Shown piece by piece: positions 53,913 through 58,400 of a stretch of 58,400 nucleotides of DNA (position 1 is its first letter; every line of letters starts with the position of its first letter). Position numbers and translations under genes: made by a program. Under the pieces are notes generated by a model. The model made no database searches, was not told where the DNA came from, and saw only the letters and a program-made list of their open reading frames with translations. The stretch spans positions 92,563-150,962 of the forward strand of contig NZ_HE610976.1 in NCBI RefSeq assembly GCF_000285495.1, in the 5' to 3' direction. Source of the stretch: Oceanobacillus massiliensis str. N'diop. Lineage in GTDB: Bacteria > Bacillota > Bacilli > Bacillales > Amphibacillaceae.

Positions 53913-55625
53913 ATGAAAAAAATAGAAGGAATTGCTGCATCAACTGGAATAGCTATTGCTAAAGTATATGAATTAAAAGCACCAGATTTATCATTTGAAA
54001 GTGTTACTATAGATAATCCTGACCAGGAAATTGCCCGTCTTGAAGAAGCCCTTAAGATTTCCAGACAGGAATTAGAAAAAATTAAAGAGCATACGAAAAA
54101 AGAAATCGGTGACGAACATGCCGAAATTTTTTCCGCTCACTTACTAGTACTTAGCGATCCAGAACTCATCAATCCGATGAAGGAAAAAATAAATAGCGAA
54201 AACGTGAATGCCGAGGCAGCGTTGGATGCGGTAGCAACCATGTTTATCGATATGTTTAAAAATATGGATAATGAATATATGCGCGAACGTGCTGCTGACA
54301 TTCAGGATGTTACCAAAAGGGTAATGGCACATTTGCTTGGAGCACATTTCCCTGATCCGGCACTGATCAATGAACAAGTTATCGTAATTGCCAATGACCT
54401 TACTCCATCTGATACCGCGCAATTAAACCGCGAATTTGTGAAAGGGTTTGCGACCGATATCGGAGGACGTACATCGCACTCTGCAATCATGGCAAGATCA
54501 CTGGAAATTCCTGCTGTTGTAGGGACAAAAGACATTACAGCTTCTGTTTCAGCAGATGATACCATCATCATAGACGGTCTGGAAGGAATTGTCATCGTCA
54601 ATCCGACTGATGAGGAATTGGAATCCTATCACAAAAAGCAAGAGGCATTTGCTGCCCAGCAAGCTGAATGGGGAAAATTAAAGGATGAACCAACTTTTTC
54701 AAGTGATGGTGAACAGGTGGAGCTCGTTGCGAATATTGGAACACCGAATGATGTCGAAGGTGTGCTGAATAATGGCGGTGAAGGAATCGGTCTTTACCGT
54801 ACTGAATTCCTGTATATGGGTAAATCAGAACTCCCAAGCGAAGAAGAGCAATATGAAGCATATAAATCCGTTCTTGAGCAAATGGGGGACAAACCTGTTG
54901 TGGTAAGAACATTGGATGTCGGTGGAGATAAAGAGCTTAGCTACTTGGATCTACCAAAAGAACTCAATCCGTTCCTAGGCTACCGCGCCATCCGTTTCTG
55001 TCTGGAAAATGAGCATGTATTCCGTCCGCAATTGCGTGCATTGTTACGTGCAAGTGCACACGGTAATTTAAAAATCATGTTCCCGATGATTGCAACATTA
55101 GAAGAATTCCGTCAGGCAAAAGCCCTTCTTATGGACGAAAAGGAAGCTTTGAAAGCCGATGGGGTGAAAGTATCCGATGATATCGAAGTTGGTATCATGG
55201 TGGAAATCCCTTCTACAGCGGTCATTGCAAGACAGTTCGCCAAGGAAGTTGACTTCTTCAGTATTGGTACGAACGATTTGATCCAATACACAATGGCGGC
55301 AGACAGAATGAATGAACAGGTTTCCTATCTATATCAACCATACCACCCAGCCATTTTAAACCTTGTCAATAACGTAATCGAAGCGGCACACAAGGAAGGA
55401 AAATGGGCAGGTATGTGTGGTGAAATGGCAGGAGATTCGATTGCCATCCCAATTCTGCTTGGACTTGGACTAGATGAGTTCAGCATGAGTGCAACATCCG
55501 TTTTACCGGCGAGAACACAAATTCTTGGCCTATCCAAAAAAGAAATGAGTTCCTTCAAGGAACAGCTTCTTTCCATGGGAACAGCAGAAGAAGTCGTCGC
55601 TTTCATTAAAGAAAAAACCGAATAA
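53913..55625 (+). CDS. ptsI: PTS enzyme I (phosphoenolpyruvate-protein phosphotransferase)
   Basis: This 570-residue enzyme starts the sugar phosphotransferase relay by passing phosphate from PEP to HPr. The phospho-His lies in [21 protein letters not shown] (about residue 189), the PEP-binding TIM barrel includes [13 protein letters not shown] and [18 protein letters not shown], and Cys is in [12 protein letters not shown]. It is complete. No ptsH precedes it, although most bacilli have ptsH-ptsI. The SD is only aaagga about 11 nt upstream. Confidence 0.96.
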   Translation: MKKIEGIAASTGIAIAKVYELKAPDLSFESVTIDNPDQEIARLEEALKISRQELEKIKEHTKKEIGDEHAEIFSAHLLVLSDPELINPMKEKINSENVNAEAALDAVATMFIDMFKNMDNEYMRERAADIQDVTKRVMAHLLGAHFPDPALINEQVIVIANDLTPSDTAQLNREFVKGFATDIGGRTSHSAIMARSLEIPAVVGTKDITASVSADDTIIIDGLEGIVIVNPTDEELESYHKKQEAFAAQQAEWGKLKDEPTFSSDGEQVELVANIGTPNDVEGVLNNGGEGIGLYRTEFLYMGKSELPSEEEQYEAYKSVLEQMGDKPVVVRTLDVGGDKELSYLDLPKELNPFLGYRAIRFCLENEHVFRPQLRALLRASAHGNLKIMFPMIATLEEFRQAKALLMDEKEALKADGVKVSDDIEVGIMVEIPSTAVIARQFAKEVDFFSIGTNDLIQYTMAADRMNEQVSYLYQPYHPAILNLVNNVIEAAHKEGKWAGMCGEMAGDSIAIPILLGLGLDEFSMSATSVLPARTQILGLSKKEMSSFKEQLLSMGTAEEVVAFIKEKTE

Positions 55626-55633
55626 TCATCATC

Positions 55634-55673
55634 AAAAAAGGCTCACAGTCCTCCTAGGACCGTGAGCCTTTTT
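55634..55673 (+). terminator. Terminator of ptsI
   Basis: AAAGGCTCACAGTCCT-CCT-AGGACCGTGAGCCTTT then T residues; one mismatch in the stem. Confidence 0.9.
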
Positions 55674-55674
55674 A

Positions 55675-55705
55675 GGTGCCTGTCACTTCCCGAATTTTGT
55701 CGAAT
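55675..55705 (+). repeat. 31-bp dispersed repeat, copy 2
   Basis: Identical to 17102-17132 over 31 bp. It directly follows the ptsI terminator. Confidence 0.85.
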
Positions 55706-55751
55706 CCATTTATACAGCAGCCTCTCCTCCTCTTGCCTATCGTTACTATTT

Positions 55752-56330
55752 TCAGGATTTAATAATTTCCAGTTTCTCATCTATGGGTGTTCTGCCTTTA
55801 TTCCGGGAAATTGCTTCAGGATAGCCGATTTGCAGTACGCCCACAATCTTCATCCTCTCTCCGTCCAATCCAATGTCTCTCAGGAATTCTGCATCATGCG
55901 TATATGGGGTGATTGTCCAAAGCATGCCTACTCCATATTCCCATGCGGCCAGCTGGCAATTCTGAATAAAGGCTGAAACAGAGGCATATTCTTCTTCGTA
56001 GCGAATTGGATCCTCCTCTCTTTCAAAATAAATGACTGCATGGTGAGGAATATTCATTAAAAATTCCTTCATAGATTTAATCATTTGCAATGTTTTAGGC
56101 TCGTTGTTATCTTTGACCATGCCAATTCTCTGATAGCTTGCCATAACTGCGTCTATAAAAAATTTCTTCCCGTCTTCCTGATACATTTTAATTCTCCACG
56201 ATTCTTTCATATAATGGGTCGGGGCAAACGAACCATATGTAAATATTTGCTCTAGTATGTCATGATCTACTTCATGCTTCTTAAAACTATGAATTGATCG
56301 GCGTTCTCTAATTGTTTTCAGTATATCCAT
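55752..56330 (-). CDS. Nitroreductase-family protein
   Basis: This FMN oxidoreductase of about 192 residues has the start MDILKTIRERRSIHSFK with the Arg-Arg-Ser phosphate-binding motif, and later AWEYGVGMLWTITPYTH and a GYPEA-like end (IGYPEAISRNKGRTPIDEK). It reduces nitro or quinone compounds, and the true substrate is unknown. The ATG at 56330 with ggaggtg upstream is preferred to the start at 56351. Confidence 0.87.
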   Translation of the reverse strand: MDILKTIRERRSIHSFKKHEVDHDILEQIFTYGSFAPTHYMKESWRIKMYQEDGKKFFIDAVMASYQRIGMVKDNNEPKTLQMIKSMKEFLMNIPHHAVIYFEREEDPIRYEEEYASVSAFIQNCQLAAWEYGVGMLWTITPYTHDAEFLRDIGLDGERMKIVGVLQIGYPEAISRNKGRTPIDEKLEIIKS

Positions 56331-56401
56331 TAGTATCCAGCACCTCCACATGATTAAAGAGTACAGCTATATTATATATGCTCTACTCTTTATGTTCATC
56401 C

Positions 56402-57370
56402 TTATTCAAATCGATTTCCGGACATTACCGTCATGAACTTCATATAAAAATTCGAATAATCAAGTCCAAATGCTATCCGATGATTTTTTATATCCTGTTC
56501 TTCCTCTTCTTCCAGATTACTGAATGGCCGAATATCTGCAATACTCTGTCCTCGCTCTGTACCTGCTATTGCCTGAATGATAGTAACTGGCAAATTTTGA
56601 TAAGTAAACATATTTTCATTCTCGACCGCCATAATGGTAAGGACATCATGCATGGGACTGCCAAGGATATTAGGATTTCTGTTTTTATAAAAATTATAAT
56701 AATAATCGATCATCGGCTTTACAATATCCACGTTTCCTACCTGGTCAATATAATCGACCATTTCTGGTGTAACAATTGCCTGTTCCGTCACATTTAGCGG
56801 AATAATCGTTAAATTATTCGCTTGTGTCAATACAATTTGCGCTGCAACCGGATCACCGTGAAAATTAGCCTCCGAAACGGCTGTAATATTGCCAGGCACC
56901 CAAAATGCCCCACCCATGACATAGATACCCTGTACTCTGCTCATTAAATCCGGATAGAGCAGAAACATCGTTGCCAGCGATGTCAATCTGCCTACACTAA
57001 CAATTATTACTTCTTCCTCGTTTTCCCTTATAATATTGACAATGTCAAAAAAATTCTCACTGACTCCATTCCCGCCATCCTCCGGCGGAATGATTGGACC
57101 CAGACCATATTCTCCGTGAATTTCGGGCACGGTTTCAGGAAATTCACTTGTCATGGGAATTTCTGCACCAGCTATAATCGGAACACTTAATTCATCATAA
57201 TTGAGAACGTCGGCTAAATAATATATCGCCCGCAATGCATTTTCCCTTAAGAGGTTTCCATAATCAGCCACAATGCCGATAATTTCCACTTCTTCGCTTA
57301 ACGATGCATAAATCAATGCAATAATATCGTCTATTCCGATGTCACCAAACAATAGTACCTTTTGAGCCAA
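56402..57370 (-). CDS. Nucleoside hydrolase (inosine-uridine family)
   Basis: This 322-residue enzyme hydrolyses the N-glycosidic bond of nucleosides. The N-terminal metal motif reads LFGDIGIDDIIAL where the family usually has DTDPGIDDA: the first Asp is Phe, while the later Asp residues remain. Also seen are VMGGAFWVPGNIT, EANFHGDPVAAQIV and SPMHDVLTIMA with the fourth metal Asp. Loss of the first Asp may reduce or change activity. The DNA after it (57371-57630) shows no gene. Confidence 0.85.
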   Translation of the reverse strand: MAQKVLLFGDIGIDDIIALIYASLSEEVEIIGIVADYGNLLRENALRAIYYLADVLNYDELSVPIIAGAEIPMTSEFPETVPEIHGEYGLGPIIPPEDGGNGVSENFFDIVNIIRENEEEVIIVSVGRLTSLATMFLLYPDLMSRVQGIYVMGGAFWVPGNITAVSEANFHGDPVAAQIVLTQANNLTIIPLNVTEQAIVTPEMVDYIDQVGNVDIVKPMIDYYYNFYKNRNPNILGSPMHDVLTIMAVENENMFTYQNLPVTIIQAIAGTERGQSIADIRPFSNLEEEEEQDIKNHRIAFGLDYSNFYMKFMTVMSGNRFE

Positions 57371-57631
57371 GCAGTCGCCCTCCCCTAAACATTTTATGTT
57401 TCTATAACATATGGTCAGGACAGACCTGAGGTGCAGAAAGCTGTAATATCAGCTGCAGGCTTCTCTAATGGTAAACTCGGTACAATTTCACACTAAATCT
57501 ATAACTGTTTATATATCTTTTTGATATTCATATATGGTAGCGCCCTTTTTAGTAAGAGAGGCTCTCTTATTAAGTATTGTTGTTTCTACAAAATGCATTT
57601 GATAGATTCTGCAACATAACAGCAACTGCCA

Positions 57632-57930
57632 ATTTCCGCTCCGGGCAGTCGCTTTCCGCGGCGGGCGCTCACAGCTTCCTCAGAAGCAAGCCCGGCTTCT
57701 TGCGTTATCTTCAGCTGTTGCTTTTCCTCCTGTACTTCCTTGGCTTCTATCAGCCATCTCAAATTATTTATGGATTTATTCAATAAAGAAGGCAGTCAGT
57801 AAACCCGATAACTGCTTCGGCCGATTTCCGCTCCGGGCAGTCGCTTTCCGCGGCGGGCGCTCTCAGCTTCCTCGGAAGAAACCCACTTCCTGCGGGATCT
57901 TCAGCCGTTGCTTTTCCCGCTGGAGTCGAC
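57632..57930 (+). repeat. GC-rich intergenic repeat, two direct copies
   Basis: The 38 bp beginning ATTTCCGCTCCGGGCAGTCG occur at 57632 and 57834, each followed by similar text including AGCTTCCTC and a CAGC(C/T)GTTGCTTTTCC block. This is the Bacillaceae type of interspersed GC-rich repeat. The open frames across it are not credible genes. Confidence 0.8.
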
Positions 57931-57959
57931 TGCCCTATGCTCCAATCAATCAGCTTCAT

Positions 57960-58290
57960 AATCGAATATCAGTAATTTGATTCAGAAAACCAAATCTTAG
58001 CGGAGGAAATACACGAAGACTCCTGCGAGCCCGCGGAAAGCGCAGTTTATTTCCGGAGCGAGGATAAAGCATATCATCAACTTACATCGAATCGAATATC
58101 AGTAAATTGATTCAGAAAGCCAAATCTTAGCAGAGGAAATACACGGAGACTCCTTGAAATTGCATTCACAATTTCTGCGTGCGATGTCTTGCTGACGCTG
58201 ACTTCCTTGTCCAGGGGGGAAAGTGAAATGTTATTCCGGAGCGGAGATAAAGCACATCATCAAATTACGTCATGATATATCTTTTATGTA
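57960..58290 (+). repeat. Second repeat pair, period 130 bp, inverted relative to the first
   Basis: ATCGAATATCAGTAA begins at 57961 and 58091 and is followed by about 60 nearly identical bp (ending AGACTCCT). After different middles, both copies resume TTCCGGAGCG-GATAAAGC-ATCATCAA. CGCGGAAAGCG and TCCGGAGCG are reverse complements of pieces of the repeats at 57632-57930, so the two pairs form a large imperfect inverted arrangement. The remaining 58291-58400 shows no gene. Confidence 0.75.
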
Positions 58291-58400
58291 AGAACAAAAT
58301 CTTCGAAAAACTTCTCAATAAAAAGTCTTCTAGAATCTATTTGAGAACTAAAGACCATTCTATATAAGCTTTTGACAATAGTGCGAACTGCAACTAAAAA

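Noticed and set aside
57577-57786. Two opposed short frames in the window-end repeats
   Set aside because: They span repeat copies and lack ribosome sites and family features.
1-58400. CRISPR array or Cas genes to go with the TniQ/Tns proteins
   Set aside because: No regularly spaced short repeats and no Cas-like proteins were seen in any frame, so a CRISPR-associated transposon cannot be supported.

Overview
This window is a low-GC Firmicutes chromosome segment, most likely from a halotolerant or marine member of the Bacillaceae (an Oceanobacillus/Virgibacillus-like genus). The reasons are the order secG-est-rnr-smpB-ssrA, a LiaIH-FSR envelope-stress locus, a SinI-like anti-repressor, CwlO-type hydrolases with WalR-like sites, a BCCT osmolyte transporter and AT-rich DNA with Bacillus-type ribosome binding sites. 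This assignment is inferred from gene content only.

Left core (1-27.5 kb). A zinc-uptake operon (znuA, znuC, znuB, zur) lies behind two tandem Zur boxes and is followed by two overlapping fluoride-channel genes. Next come two SH3 cell-wall proteins (one with an L,D-transpeptidase domain), a possible VLRF1-type release factor, a CNNM/MpfA magnesium exporter with an unusual leader hairpin, a BCCT transporter, a CwlO-like peptidoglycan endopeptidase, an aromatic acid exporter, and liaI-liaH-liaF-liaS-liaR. After these lie a 150-bp tandem repeat, a DedA protein whose frame runs through its own terminator, a tiny SinI-like gene, TetR, LLM oxidoreductase and YkrK-like genes, hemolysin III, an M42 peptidase, separate copC and copD genes, and a 3D-domain protein whose promoter matches that of the CwlO-like gene.

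Accessory region (about 27.6-47.2 kb). An IS3 element cuts a decayed Tn7-like transposon that has tniQ upstream of a tnsA-tnsB fusion. Next come a double AbrB protein, a MurE-like ligase with an in-frame stop, a D,D-carboxypeptidase, a SpoIIP fragment, a sirohaem reductase gene with an in-frame TGA, and an IS110 element. A copper-resistance block follows: a CopB-type ATPase, a Csp-like copper-storage protein, a two-component system whose kinase is frameshifted in a poly-A tract, a beta-propeller lipoprotein, a SHOCT protein and a CopL/YdhK lipoprotein. Broken genes are concentrated here: four single in-frame stops, one double stop and two frameshifts. The region ends beside the 3' end of tmRNA, a common island integration site.

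Right core (47.2-58.4 kb). ssrA, smpB, a ZupT metal transporter, rnr, est and secG are followed by an alpha/beta hydrolase, ptsI without an adjacent ptsH, a nitroreductase, a nucleoside hydrolase, and about 1 kb of GC-rich intergenic repeats at the window end. No CRISPR array, rRNA or tRNA gene was seen.

The most unusual items are the decayed TniQ/TnsAB Tn7-like element with its cell-wall neighbours, the leader hairpin plus 11-codon ORF in front of the CNNM gene, the shared WalR-type promoter of two cell-wall paralogues, and the GC-rich structured segment beside the IS110 element.
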